Shown: positions 44,341 to 54,566, numbered from the stretch's first letter. The stretch: 64,000 bases of DNA from Nitrobacter sp039808345 (GCF_047824785.1 NZ_CP181167.1:2356001-2420000), one strand, 5' to 3'. Made by a program: numbers and translations. The notes: generated from the letters alone by a model not told the origin.

Positions 44341-44994
44341 TCAGCTCTTCGCAACCGGCGGCAGCAAGGCTTGCAAGGCTTCGGCGCGAGCGCGCAGGCT
44401 GGACGGCGTCTGGCTATCCTCGCTGATCATATCAAGCCATTTCCGCGCAGCCGTGGCGTCGGCGGCGCGCCAGGCGGATAACGCCAGAAGCTCCCGCGCG
44501 CTATGGCGGAACGTCGCCTCGGGCGCAGCCGCCGGTTCGAGCCGCTGCAGCATGTTGGTGTAGGTCTCGGTGTCCACCAGCAACGCGGCGGCGCGCACCC
44601 GCGCGAAATCGCGCTCGACGCCGCTGAACCCGCCCTCGGTGGCGATCGCGTCATACAGTTTCACCGCCGCATTGATGTCATGCCTGGCGGCTTCCGCGGC
44701 GGCGCGAAGCCGCGACAGATTGCGGTATCCGAGAGGCGCGGTCTCCGCCAGTTTGGCGAAAGCCGCCCCGGCTTCGGCATGCTTGTTCTGATCGGCAAGC
44801 GCGGCCGCCGCTTCAAAAGCCGAACTGGCCTCGGCGGCCTTCTGGGTCTGGAGATACTCGTATCCACGCCAGCCGCCGACAGCGGCGATCACGAGAACGA
44901 TCGCGGCAACGATGAGCGGCGAATACCGGCCCCAGATTTTCCGGAGTCGCTCGCGACGGAGTTCATCATCAATTTCACTATATATTTCAGTCAC
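44341..44994 (-). CDS. YfgM-like TPR membrane protein
   Basis: A 217-residue protein with an N-terminal cytosolic stretch (DELRRERLRKIWGRYSPL), one membrane helix (IVAAIVLVIAAVGGW) and a periplasmic TPR_21 domain (AFEAAAALADQNKHAEAGAAF, LLALSAWRAADATAARKWLDMI). YfgM-type proteins work with the Sec translocon and periplasmic chaperones. The start is a GTG. Gap to the next gene is only 6 bases, so the two are an operon. Confidence 0.85.
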   Translation of the reverse strand: MTEIYSEIDDELRRERLRKIWGRYSPLIVAAIVLVIAAVGGWRGYEYLQTQKAAEASSAFEAAAALADQNKHAEAGAAFAKLAETAPLGYRNLSRLRAAAEAARHDINAAVKLYDAIATEGGFSGVERDFARVRAAALLVDTETYTNMLQRLEPAAAPEATFRHSARELLALSAWRAADATAARKWLDMISEDSQTPSSLRARAEALQALLPPVAKS

Positions 44995-45237
44995 TTATTA
45001 TCGTCCCAATTCCGCAAACTTCAAGCCCCGCGTGGCGCGTACCCCACCATGTCGGCTGCGCTATCGTAGCGGTATGGCACCGGCAAGGCAAAAAGCGAAC
45101 CTGATCGGCTCCGTTCCGAATTTGATAAGATCAAATCCGGTGGCCGAGCTTTTTGTTTGGCACGTCAGTTCACGCGAAACGGGATGCCGTCCTCGGATCC
45201 AGGTCGAAGACTTGATTCGTGCGAGTACGCTATAGCA

Positions 45238-45315
45238 ACACCGTCCCGCCTCCCACAACATCATCCACGCTGATCCATGAACAACGCGTTGATGTCGCGA
45301 GAGGCGGAACGGTGT
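45238..45315. repeat. Inverted repeat with 15-bp arms
   Basis: acaccgtcccgcctc at 45238 pairs with gaggcggaacggtgt at 45301, with one mismatch, round a 48-base loop. It may be the relic of a small mobile element or a structured RNA; flanking sequences are dispersed repeats. Confidence 0.6.
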
Positions 45316-45337
45316 TACGAGCGTGCTCTGGGTAGAG

Positions 45338-45464
45338 TCCTTCACCGCTTCATGGAAACGATGAAAGACTCTGCCTTTATGTTTTGACGCGTTTTCTTCA
45401 CGCGAACCGGATTCCATCCGTAGGGCTCAAGCCCGAGGACATGCTTCGCTCGAAAACGCTACAA
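45338..45464 (+). repeat. Dispersed repeat, type 1, insertion variant
   Basis: tccttcaccgcttcatggaa hairpin, then tttgacgcgttttcttcacg, gcgaaccggattccatccg and then an inserted ggctcaagcccgaggacatg before cttcgctcgaaaacgct. The same inserted segment occurs at about 57435-57460. Confidence 0.85.
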
Positions 45465-45484
45465 TGGCGAAGCACGCCAACCTT

Positions 45485-47293
45485 TCAAAGCGTCTTCAGA
45501 TATTCGAGAAGCGCTTTCTTGTCAGTGTCCGGCAGACTCGTCCCGAACTCGTGTCCGCAACGGCTGTTGCCGGAGTTCAGATCGTCGCAACCGGTCGTTT
45601 CGCGAACGTAGCCGGCCTGGGTCTGGTTGGCCGCAATGCCGATGTTGTTCACGTCATAGTCGGGACCGATCGCAAAACGCTGCTGCCGCTGGCTTGCGGG
45701 CTTGAGCAGTTCGGCAAGACTCGCAACCGAACCATTGTGCAGATATGGCGCGGCCGCCCAGATGCCGTAGAGAACCCGCGATTCATACGCGCCCTTCGGA
45801 GGCGCGGGGGTTGCCGCATCCGTGTTCGAGCTTCCAGCGCCCATGTCCAGTCGAAGACGGGTTTCAGGAGTTGCGGCGGCTTCAGGAAACCTGAATGCAC
45901 CCGGCAGGTCCTGCAAGACGGCCGGGAGTTGAGTGGGGTCGACGGGCTGGGGCGCGCCCGGCGCGGCCTCGGATTGAACGGAGGCGCCAAGAGCGCGTGG
46001 AGAGGCGCCTTTCGAAAAGCTCAGGACATGCTCCCCGATCGTGCCGATCACCGAGGTCGACAGAATGTTGAACGCGAGGTCGGTTTCCTTCAAAGGCTTG
46101 GTCGCGAACGGAATGAAGGCGCCTTTCAGCACGCCCGATTTAGCCGTCCATCCCAGGATATCGTACTCACGCGTGTCCGTCCCGACGTTCTGAATTGGTG
46201 TTGCCCAGGTCTTTTGAAACGGGAAGCGCTCCGTGCCGGCTTTCTGGCCATGGCATTCCTGGCAGCCGCCGTCAGCAGCCGGCCGTTCAAAGATCGTCTT
46301 GCCCTTGGCCGCGAGCGTCGCATCGACGGACCATGGCCATTTCGGCGGCCCGATCTTCTTTGCAAGATCCTCAAGCTTTTGCAGCCCGTCGAAATTCACC
46401 GAGTTGTTGTTCAGGAAGTCGATGAACAGGCCGTCGCGCGTCGGCTGGAAATTGCCGAACACGCCCATCACCTCGCCGACATTCCGGGCCAGCCCGAGGA
46501 TATCGCTCCCGTTATCAGCGAAGCCCGGCCACTGCGTCTTGTCCTGTTTGGGCGCGTTCCAGAGGAAAGGATAGCGAACCGGCGCGTCGGCCCTGTGAAT
46601 GTTCTCCGGGATCAGAAAGGTCGGCTCGGGGCCGATGCCCAACCCCGTCACGCGATTGAAGATCATGCCGACCGCATCGAGGCGTCCCAATCCCCAGCCA
46701 GGGTTCGGAAGGGACCGATCCACAATGGCGTGATAGCGAACGTACCATGCGTCCACGTCGCTCCGCAGCGCGGCAACTTTATCGCTATCGGGCTTGGGCG
46801 TCTGAAGGACGGACGCCGCAAATGCCTTGAATGCGGCATCATCGGACGTAGCCCGCGCCATCGCTTTGTCGAGGTCGCTCAGAAATGCCTGGAAATCGAC
46901 GAGAGCCGGTCCTCCATCGATGCGATACTGCCGGTCCGCGACCTTGATCTGACGGGTGTGGCAGGCGGAGCACGTCATCCCGACGACCTTCGCGCCGGTC
47001 GGCCCCGACGCGTAGAACCCCACCGGAAGCTCCGCTGAAGCATCGAGAGCCGGCAAGTATCCGTACCGCGTCAAACCGCCGGAAAGAAAAGCAGCCCCGT
47101 CGGCTTGTTTGAGCGCCTTCAGCCACGCCAACGGAATGAGGCGCGAGCCCTGATCGCGCGTGTAGAAATCGGCGCGGCTGGACATATCCCAGGCCGGACC
47201 CTGATCGGTGAATACCGGACCGGAGTCATCGGCAAAGGACGATGTGACAAGGGGAAAATTCAAAAGGGCGAGGGCCAGAATAAGGGTTCGCAT
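45485..47293 (-). CDS. Secreted dihaem cytochrome c, RoxA/MauG-like
   Basis: A 602-residue exported protein (signal peptide LILALALLNFPLVTSSFA). Two haem c sites are present: CSACH (108-112) and CQECH (344-348). The order and sequences (SRLIPLAWLKAL, TCSACHTRQIK, GLGRLDAVGMIFNRV, PVRYPFLWNAPK, APYLHNGSVASLAELL) match dihaem cytochromes of the peroxidase/rubber-oxygenase RoxA type. It might be a peroxidase or an oxygenase acting outside the inner membrane. The ATG at 47293 has the complete signal peptide. Single gene between two repeat clusters. Confidence 0.85.
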   Translation of the reverse strand: MRTLILALALLNFPLVTSSFADDSGPVFTDQGPAWDMSSRADFYTRDQGSRLIPLAWLKALKQADGAAFLSGGLTRYGYLPALDASAELPVGFYASGPTGAKVVGMTCSACHTRQIKVADRQYRIDGGPALVDFQAFLSDLDKAMARATSDDAAFKAFAASVLQTPKPDSDKVAALRSDVDAWYVRYHAIVDRSLPNPGWGLGRLDAVGMIFNRVTGLGIGPEPTFLIPENIHRADAPVRYPFLWNAPKQDKTQWPGFADNGSDILGLARNVGEVMGVFGNFQPTRDGLFIDFLNNNSVNFDGLQKLEDLAKKIGPPKWPWSVDATLAAKGKTIFERPAADGGCQECHGQKAGTERFPFQKTWATPIQNVGTDTREYDILGWTAKSGVLKGAFIPFATKPLKETDLAFNILSTSVIGTIGEHVLSFSKGASPRALGASVQSEAAPGAPQPVDPTQLPAVLQDLPGAFRFPEAAATPETRLRLDMGAGSSNTDAATPAPPKGAYESRVLYGIWAAAPYLHNGSVASLAELLKPASQRQQRFAIGPDYDVNNIGIAANQTQAGYVRETTGCDDLNSGNSRCGHEFGTSLPDTDKKALLEYLKTL

Positions 47294-47472
47294 CTGTGCT
47301 CCGAGCGTACAGCCGCTTGTGGCTGTCGTGTTGCTGTTCAACGCGCCGCCTGCTGGCGGCAGGCGTACTTTGCACGGATAACGTGCTCTCGCAACAGTTG
47401 CGTCAACAGGAAAATTCTAGTCAAGCGATCGTAAAGTTGAGAGGAAATTCGAGCCGGACCCTGCCGATCCAT

Positions 47473-47573
47473 AGCGTTTTCGAGCGAAGTGGATACCGGT
47501 TCGCGTGAAGAAAACGCGTCAAAACATAAAGCTGGAGTCTTCACCGTTTCCATGAAGCGGTGAAGACTCTAGC
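47473..47573 (-). repeat. Dispersed repeat, type 1, reverse
   Basis: atagcgttttcgagcgaag, then ggataccggttcgcgtgaag, aaaacgcgtcaaaaca and the cttcaccg/cggtgaag hairpin up to the panB stop. Sits between panB and the dihaem cytochrome gene. Confidence 0.9.
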
Positions 47574-48393
47574 TTTTCGGCTTCATCGCATAAACGTGCT
47601 CAGGGCCAGGAAAGGCGCGGCTGCGCACGTCGCGCGCATAGCCTTCGATCGCGGCCTCGATCATGGGGCCGAGCTCGCCATAGCGCCGGACGAATTTCGG
47701 CGCTCGCGACGACAGACCGAGCATGTCCTCCAGCACCAGCACCTGACCGTCGCAGGCGGGACTGGCTCCGATGCCGATCGTCGGGATCGCCACTGTTTCC
47801 GTGATCCTGCGCGCCAAAGGTTCCGCGACGGCTTCGATCACCATCGAGAATGCGCCGGCTTCCGCCACGGCGCGCGCATCATCCTCGATCGGCTGCCATG
47901 TCCCTTCCTCGCGTCCCTGCGCGCGAAACGAGCCAAGGGTGTTGATCGATTGCGGCGTCAGGCCGACATGCCCCATCACAGGAATCCCGCGCGCGGAAAG
48001 AAACGCGATGGTCTCCGCCATCTTCACGCCGCCTTCGAGCTTCACCGCGCCGCAAAGCGTCTCCTTGAGAAGGCGCGCGGCGGAATGAAACGCCTGCTCC
48101 TTCGAGGCCTCGTAGGAGCCGAACGGCATGTCCACCACGACCAGCGCCTGTTGCGATCCGCGCATCACCGCGCGGCCTTGCAGGATCATCATGTCGAGCG
48201 TGACCGGCACGGTGGTCTCGAAACCGTGCATCACGTTGCCCAGGCTGTCGCCGACCAGAATGACGTCGCAGTAACGGTCGACCAGCGCCGCGGTATGGGC
48301 GTGATACGAGGTCAGCATCACGATCGGATCGCCGTTCTTGCGAGCGCGAATGTCCGGTGCCGTCCTGCGCCTGATGGCCGACTGGACCGACAT
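47569..48393 (-). CDS. panB: 3-methyl-2-oxobutanoate hydroxymethyltransferase
   Basis: A 274-residue enzyme that makes ketopantoate for pantothenate and CoA. ARKNGDPIVMLTSYHAHTAALVD, VILVGDSLGNVMHGFETT, DMPFGSYEAS, VKLEGG and HVGLTPQSINTLGSF are family motifs. The ATG at 48393 is one base after the stop of the NnrU-type gene (TAGCATG), so they are co-transcribed. Upstream in-frame ATG codons would overlap that gene. Confidence 0.95.
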   Translation of the reverse strand: MSVQSAIRRRTAPDIRARKNGDPIVMLTSYHAHTAALVDRYCDVILVGDSLGNVMHGFETTVPVTLDMMILQGRAVMRGSQQALVVVDMPFGSYEASKEQAFHSAARLLKETLCGAVKLEGGVKMAETIAFLSARGIPVMGHVGLTPQSINTLGSFRAQGREEGTWQPIEDDARAVAEAGAFSMVIEAVAEPLARRITETVAIPTIGIGASPACDGQVLVLEDMLGLSSRAPKFVRRYGELGPMIEAAIEGYARDVRSRAFPGPEHVYAMKPKS

Positions 48394-48394
48394 G

Positions 48395-48979
48395 CTACGC
48401 TCCGAAGACGGGAACGCCGAGGACGAAAGGATGGAAAAGAGCGCCGATCGCGACATAGACGACGACGCCGACGACAATCGCGATCACGTCGTTGCGAACC
48501 CCGCCAACCGGAATCGGCAGGCCGCCCGGATCCGAGCGGTGCTTAAGCGAGATGCGGTCGATAACCGCCCACGCCAGGATCGATCCGAACAGGATGATCG
48601 AGCCGAGGTCGCCGTTGGCGAGCAGGTGCGCCGTCGCCCACAGCTTTATCCCCGCCAGCATCGGATGCTTCAGCTTCGCATAGATACGGCCGCGGATATA
48701 GGACGCGACCACAAGAATGATGGATGGCAGGATCAGCGCCTCGGCGATGTGCTTCATCACGCGCGGCGGATACCAGACGTCGATCACGCCGGTGGCGCGA
48801 TAACTCAGAAATCCCCAAAGGGTCAGCGCGACGCCAACAGCCGATATCAGCGAGAACCCGATCTTGTACGGCCCTTCGCCATAGGACGAGATCAGCCGTG
48901 CGCGAAACTCGCGCCGTGTCACGACGAGATGCACGCCGAGGGATAGAACAAGGCCTGCAATCATCACCAATAGTCCCAT
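48395..48979 (-). CDS. NnrU family membrane protein
   Basis: A 194-residue protein with about five membrane helices. GVHLVVTRREFRARLISSYGEGPYKIGFSLISAVG and HPMLAGIKLWATAHLLANGDLGSIILFGSILAWAV are NnrU/MAPEG-like marks. NnrU is required for nitrite and nitric-oxide metabolism in some rhizobia, and related proteins act in isoprenoid or heme-linked methylation. In a nitrite oxidiser a link with nitrogen oxides is tempting, but the panB context does not support it directly. GGAGG lies 5 bases before the ATG. Confidence 0.85.
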   Translation of the reverse strand: MGLLVMIAGLVLSLGVHLVVTRREFRARLISSYGEGPYKIGFSLISAVGVALTLWGFLSYRATGVIDVWYPPRVMKHIAEALILPSIILVVASYIRGRIYAKLKHPMLAGIKLWATAHLLANGDLGSIILFGSILAWAVIDRISLKHRSDPGGLPIPVGGVRNDVIAIVVGVVVYVAIGALFHPFVLGVPVFGA

Positions 48980-49163
48980 CGTATCCTCCTGTGTGCACTG
49001 GCCCCCGATTAACACCCTTGGTGAGTTCCAGGCAACACGGCGCAAGAACGGGGGCAAACATGTTTCTGTCGCAACAACACCCCGCAATCACCTTGAATGA
49101 CAGGGAACGCGGGCGTTCGATCGCGGTTATCGCCGCTCCACCAACCAGATGGAGCATACGCAA

Positions 49164-49460
49164 ATGAACCTCAGACTTCTCGCCGCCGCCGCTGCCGTCA
49201 CGGCCTTCGGAATTGCGGGAGCCCAGGCTCAGCAGCCCTCGCCTTACGGCCAGACGCAGCAGAACGACAGCGTCCGTGGCAGCGCGGGAGCGTCCGGATC
49301 GGCGCATACCCAGAAAGTTCATCCGAAAGGATCGGCTAAAGGCACGGTCGGCGCGGCTCCAGGGCGTGGCAACGTCGACGCTGGCGCCGCCGGATCGGTG
49401 GGTGCGCCGCCGCCGGCAGGCATCAACGGCGCCCCTCGCCCCGGCGGCCCGATGCGCTAG
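49164..49460 (+). CDS. Small secreted Gly/Ala-rich protein, 98 aa
   Basis: A signal peptide (NLRLLAAAAAVTAFGIAGAQA) precedes a mature part rich in Gly, Ala, Ser and Pro (GSAGASGSAHTQK, APRPGGPMR). No domain is recognised; the composition suggests a disordered periplasmic or surface protein. An intrinsic terminator follows at 49528-49556. Confidence 0.7.
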   Translation: MNLRLLAAAAAVTAFGIAGAQAQQPSPYGQTQQNDSVRGSAGASGSAHTQKVHPKGSAKGTVGAAPGRGNVDAGAAGSVGAPPPAGINGAPRPGGPMR

Positions 49461-49527
49461 CATTCTTCCTCTTCTAACGAAATCGGAAGCAGGGCTCGAT
49501 CTTTGAGTTGACGCGTTCCCCACGCGA

Positions 49528-49556
49528 AACGGCCGGTCCCGCACCGGCCGTTTTCG
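49528..49556 (+). terminator. Rho-independent terminator
   Basis: AACGGCCGGT and ACCGGCCGTT form a perfect 10-bp stem with a 5-base loop (CCCGC), followed by TTCG. It stands between the secreted-protein gene and the convergent prfC gene and can serve the first; the reverse strand has few T residues after the stem. Confidence 0.8.
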
Positions 49557-49566
49557 TCGGGTGGAA

Positions 49567-51186
<1,620 letters not shown>

Positions 51187-51306
51187 CAGCGAGCGTGTGG
51201 CAGGGAAAATCGGCCGGATCAAGGGGATTTGCATCCCCTTTGCGTCCCCTGCCCGGACCGCGGCCGGATGCTTGCCGGACGTCTCCGCCGACCCCATATC
51301 AGAACC

Positions 51307-51359
51307 GCGGGAGGACGACCTTCCGCATCCCACACTATCACCCGCGGGGACGGCCCTGC
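51307..51359 (+). ncRNA. Guanidine-II (mini-ykkC) riboswitch upstream of sugE
   Basis: Two hairpins 17 bases apart, each with an ACGR tetraloop, the hallmark of this class. Hairpin 1 (51307-51326): GCGGGAGG, loop ACGA, CCTTCCGC, eight pairs with one G-U. Hairpin 2 (51344-51359): GCGGGG, loop ACGG, CCCTGC, six pairs with one G-U. The second hairpin is followed by the sugE ribosome site (GGGAGGG at 51370). In known examples guanidinium joins the two loops and frees translation of the guanidinium exporter. Sequence, structure and downstream gene all agree. Confidence 0.9.
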
Positions 51360-51380
51360 CTCATGACCTGGGAGGGCCGC

Positions 51381-51695
51381 ATGGCATGGCTCTTGTTGTT
51401 CGCCGCCGGATTGATGGAAATCGGCTGGGCGATCGGCCTCAAATACACGGAAGGGTTCACGCGGCTGGTGCCGACCGTGCTGACATTGGCGGCCATGGCG
51501 ATCAGCCTTGGCTTGCTCGGACTGGCGCTCAAGACGCTTCCGATCGGCACCGCCTACGCGGTCTGGACCGGCATCGGCGCGGTCGGAACCGCGATCCTCG
51601 GCATCATGCTGTTCGGCGACCCGGCGACGCTGGCGCGGCTGGCCTGCATCGGCCTCATCGTCGCCGGCGTCGCCGGGCTGAAGCTGGTTACCTGA
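51381..51695 (+). CDS. sugE: SMR-family guanidinium exporter SugE/Gdx
   Basis: A 104-residue small multidrug-resistance protein with four helices. The key glutamate is E13 in LMEIGWAIGLKYTEGF. The sequence is of the SugE (Gdx) branch, which exports guanidinium in exchange for protons, in dual topology. GTAYAVWTGIGAVGTAILG and GLKLVT end are typical. Expression is very likely controlled by the upstream guanidine-II riboswitch. The stop overlaps the convergent pit gene by 8 bases. Confidence 0.92.
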   Translation: MAWLLLFAAGLMEIGWAIGLKYTEGFTRLVPTVLTLAAMAISLGLLGLALKTLPIGTAYAVWTGIGAVGTAILGIMLFGDPATLARLACIGLIVAGVAGLKLVT

Positions 51696-52692
51696 CGATC
51701 GCCACCGCCCAATAGGCCAGCGCGGCGACGATCGCCGATGCGGGAATGGTGATGACCCACGCATAGACGATGGAGCTCGCAACGTTCCAGCGCACCGCCG
51801 ACAACCGCCGCGCCGCGCCGACGCCGACGATGGAGCCGGTGATGGTGTGGGTCGTCGATACCGGAACGCCGAGAAACGTCGCCATGAACAGCGTCGCCGC
51901 GCCGCCGGTCTCCGCGCAGAAGCCCTGCATCGGCGTCAGCTTGGTGATGCGCAGCCCCATTGTCCGCACGATCCGCCAGCCGCCCATCAGCGTGCCCAGC
52001 GCCATCGCGGCCTGACAGGACAGCACCACCCAGAACGGCACGCTGAACTCGCTGCCGAGATAACCTTGCGAGAACAGCAGCACGGCGATGATGCCCATGG
52101 TCTTCTGCGCATCGTTGCCGCCATGACCCAGCGAATAAAGCGAGGCTGAAAAGAACTGCAAAATCCGGAACGCGCGATCGACCGCGAACGGCGTCGAGCG
52201 CACCGACAGCCATGAGACGATCGCGACCAGCACGAGCGCCAGAAGAAAGCCGACCACCGGGGACAATACGATCGCCAGCAGCGCCTTCGACAGACCACCC
52301 CAGACCGCCGCCGAAAGGCCCGCCTTGGCGACGCCGCCGCCGACCAGACCGCCGATCAGCGCGTGCGAACTGCTCGACGGAATCCCCAGTCCCCACGTCA
52401 CCAGATTCCACACGATGGCGCCCACCAGCGCGGCGAAGATCACCTGCGCGTCGATGATGTTCGGATCTATGATCCCGGTGCCGATGGTATTGGCGACATG
52501 CAGCCCGAATACCAGGAACGCGATGAAATTAAAGAACGCCGCCCAGATCACCGCGTATTGCGGTCGCAACACGCGGGTCGAGACGATGGTCGCGATCGAA
52601 TTCGCGGCGTCGTGCAGCCCGTTCAGAAAATCAAACAGCAACGCGACGGCGATCAGGCCGACAAGGACCGGAAGAGCAAGCATGGCGTCCAC
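51688..52692 (-). CDS. pit: Low-affinity inorganic phosphate transporter (PiT)
   Basis: A 334-residue transporter with about ten helices. PiT signatures are FDFLNGLHDAANSIATIVSTRV in the N-half and SLGHGGNDAQKTMG and GVPVSTTHTITGSIVGVG in the C-half. It should import metal-phosphate with protons. GTG at 52692 or ATG at 52683 may be the start. It follows a DUF47 gene by 14 bases, the usual Pit accessory partner. Confidence 0.93.
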   Translation of the reverse strand: MDAMLALPVLVGLIAVALLFDFLNGLHDAANSIATIVSTRVLRPQYAVIWAAFFNFIAFLVFGLHVANTIGTGIIDPNIIDAQVIFAALVGAIVWNLVTWGLGIPSSSSHALIGGLVGGGVAKAGLSAAVWGGLSKALLAIVLSPVVGFLLALVLVAIVSWLSVRSTPFAVDRAFRILQFFSASLYSLGHGGNDAQKTMGIIAVLLFSQGYLGSEFSVPFWVVLSCQAAMALGTLMGGWRIVRTMGLRITKLTPMQGFCAETGGAATLFMATFLGVPVSTTHTITGSIVGVGAARRLSAVRWNVASSIVYAWVITIPASAIVAALAYWAVAIVR

Positions 52693-52706
52693 GGCGCGAT
52701 CCTGCC

Positions 52707-53360
52707 CTATACCTGCTCGATGACGATGCTGCTGATCTCGTTGGCGACGTCGTCGAAGCGATCGGCAACCTTCTCCAGATGATCATAGATCTCGGCGCCG
52801 ACGATGAAGTCCATGGCATTGGCGTTGCGGTGCTTCAGGAAAAGCTCCTTCAGGCCGATATCATGCAGATCATCGACACGTCCTTCCAGCTTGCCCAGCT
52901 CCTCGGTGATCGCCATCAGCATGGCGACATTGTTGCTGATCGACTCCAGCAGCGGCAGCGCGCGATGGACCAGATTGGCGCATTCAACGATCAGCGATCC
53001 TATCTCGCGCATCGGCGGCTCGAAGCTGCGCACCTCGAACAGCACCACAGCCTTCGCCGTCTGCTGCATCTGGTCGATGGCGTCATCCATCGAAGTGATG
53101 AGATTCTTGATGTCGACGCGGTCGAACGGCGTGATGAAGGTGCGCCGGACCGCCGTCAGCACCTCGCGCGTGATGCCGTCCGCATCGTTCTCAAGCTGAC
53201 TGACCCGCTGGCAGAAAACCGGTGTTTCTTCACCACCCTTCAGCATTCCCTGAAGCGCTTCCGCCCCCAGCATGACTGTCTGCGAATGGCGGGAGAACAG
53301 ATGAAAGAAGCGTTCCTCTTTCGGCAGAAAGAACCGGAACAAGCGCAGCAGCATCACCAT
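52707..53360 (-). CDS. DUF47 (PhoU-like) protein partner of Pit
   Basis: A 217-residue helical protein: FHLFSRHSQTVMLGAEALQGML, ENDADGITREVLTAVRRTFITPFDR (the conserved DUF47 block) and DFIVGAEIYDHLEKVADRFDDVANEI. Such proteins bind metal through their Glu/Asp clusters and regulate the neighbouring Pit transporter. Start at 53360 chosen with AAAGTGG upstream; 53354 is also possible. Confidence 0.9.
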   Translation of the reverse strand: MVMLLRLFRFFLPKEERFFHLFSRHSQTVMLGAEALQGMLKGGEETPVFCQRVSQLENDADGITREVLTAVRRTFITPFDRVDIKNLITSMDDAIDQMQQTAKAVVLFEVRSFEPPMREIGSLIVECANLVHRALPLLESISNNVAMLMAITEELGKLEGRVDDLHDIGLKELFLKHRNANAMDFIVGAEIYDHLEKVADRFDDVANEISSIVIEQV

Positions 53361-53552
53361 ATCCACTTTGCAGACAAGAACCGGCCGCCAGTCCGGATCA
53401 CGAGGATGTCATAAACCATTTCCGGCAAAGGTGGGCAATCAGCATCGTAACCGGCGGAATCATCCACCGGTTTTGTCGGCCTCCACCTGATGAGGGATTG
53501 ACAACGACTGCTTGAATATCCGGACAACGCGACGGAATCAATCGAGGCAGCG

Positions 53553-53918
53553 CTATCGCCTCGCTTTCGGCGGCCGAAGCTGTTCTTCATAGATCTCCGG
53601 CTTGAATCCGACGACCAGCTTGTCGCCAGCCTCAAGCACCGGCCGTTTGATCATCGAGGGCTGGTCCATCATCAGCGCCAATGCCCTGGCTTCCGTCAGT
53701 CCCGCCTTCTCGGTCTCCGGCAATTTGCGAAACGTTGTGCCCGCGCGATTGAGCAATGCTTCCCAGCCGAGCTTCGCGGTCCATCCCTTGAGCCGGACAC
53801 CATCGATGCCGGCCGTCTTGTAGTCGTGAAAGGCATAGGTGACGCCATGATCGTCGAGCCAGGCGCGCGCTTTCTTCATGGTATCACAGTTCTTGATTCC
53901 GTAGATGGTGTTGGTCAA
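53553..53918 (-). CDS. ArsC/Spx-family reductase (YffB-like)
   Basis: A 121-residue thioredoxin-fold protein. TIYGIKNCDTMKKARAWLDDHGV holds the single active cysteine of the YffB/ArsC-like branch; IKRPVLEAGDKLVVGFKPEIYEEQL is the signature end (RPV). It is more likely a glutathione-linked reductase of unknown target than an arsenate reductase. The start is a TTG with GGAGAG 7 bases upstream; no nearby ATG fits. Confidence 0.85.
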   Translation of the reverse strand: MTNTIYGIKNCDTMKKARAWLDDHGVTYAFHDYKTAGIDGVRLKGWTAKLGWEALLNRAGTTFRKLPETEKAGLTEARALALMMDQPSMIKRPVLEAGDKLVVGFKPEIYEEQLRPPKARR

Positions 53919-53980
53919 CGCAAGGCTCTCCGGAGATTGCTGTCGTGAAGCGAACGTATAAAACGTATAAGGAGATTTCA

Positions 53981-54415
53981 GTGCCGACGAAACTGTTTGC
54001 CGCGCTCATCATCCTTTGGAGCCTTGCCGGATCAGCGGCCGCGGGGCCTGATGAGGACGCCGTGCGCGATCTGCTCCATTCGACCTTCGACAAGCCGGCG
54101 GCAAAGCTGGAGGTCGCGCCCGTGGTCGCCGTGGCGGGCTACGCCATTGCGGGCTGGACGCAGGGCGAGACAGGCGGACGCGCCCTTCTCCGAAACCGGA
54201 ACGGACGCTGGGCCATCATCCTCTGCGCGGGAGACGAAATCAGGAACGCGGAGGCTTTGCGGCAGGCCGGCATAGCTCCCGACGCCGCAAACGCGCTCGC
54301 TCAGGCGCTGGCGAAAGCCGAGCAAACGGTTCCCGCCGACCGGCTTGCGATGTTCGCGCGGTTCGAGGGGCTGGTACGGATGGACGAAGCGGGCAACCAT
54401 CCCCCCCGTCCATGA
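53981..54415 (+). CDS. Secreted copper-uptake-associated family protein
   Basis: A 144-residue exported protein. A strong AAGGAG lies before the GTG at 53981, which gives a signal peptide (PTKLFAALIILWSLAGSAAA). The mature part reads DEDAVRDLLHSTFDKPAAKLEV, VVAVAGYAIAGWTQGETGGRALLR and ILCAGDEIRNAEALRQAG, which I recognise as the proteobacterial copper uptake system-associated family. The precise role is unknown. An in-frame GTG at 53945 would spoil the signal peptide. Confidence 0.75.
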   Translation: MPTKLFAALIILWSLAGSAAAGPDEDAVRDLLHSTFDKPAAKLEVAPVVAVAGYAIAGWTQGETGGRALLRNRNGRWAIILCAGDEIRNAEALRQAGIAPDAANALAQALAKAEQTVPADRLAMFARFEGLVRMDEAGNHPPRP

Positions 54416-54566
54416 TCGGGCGCACTGACCAGGAACGAAGCCTGCTTCCTCTCCGGGATCCGGCCGCCGCGGGCCTTCACGGGTTGCACGCCGCAAACCG
54501 GCTGCTATACCGCAGCATCCCGCTTACCTGCGCTCGTTCGCAGGAGTGAGCCACAGGAGAGACTGA

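Larger units (their letters stand above)
44995..45484. other. Long spacer with repeats, no gene
   Basis: About 490 bases. It holds a degenerate type 1 element (about 45157-45235), a 15-bp inverted repeat with a 48-base loop (45238-45315) and an insertion variant of type 1 (45338-45464). Frames that cross it translate repeats and are not believed. Confidence 0.6.

Noticed and set aside
45061..45417. 118-aa frame in the long spacer
   Set aside because: Starts and ends in dispersed repeats (MESGSREENASK is the translated core).
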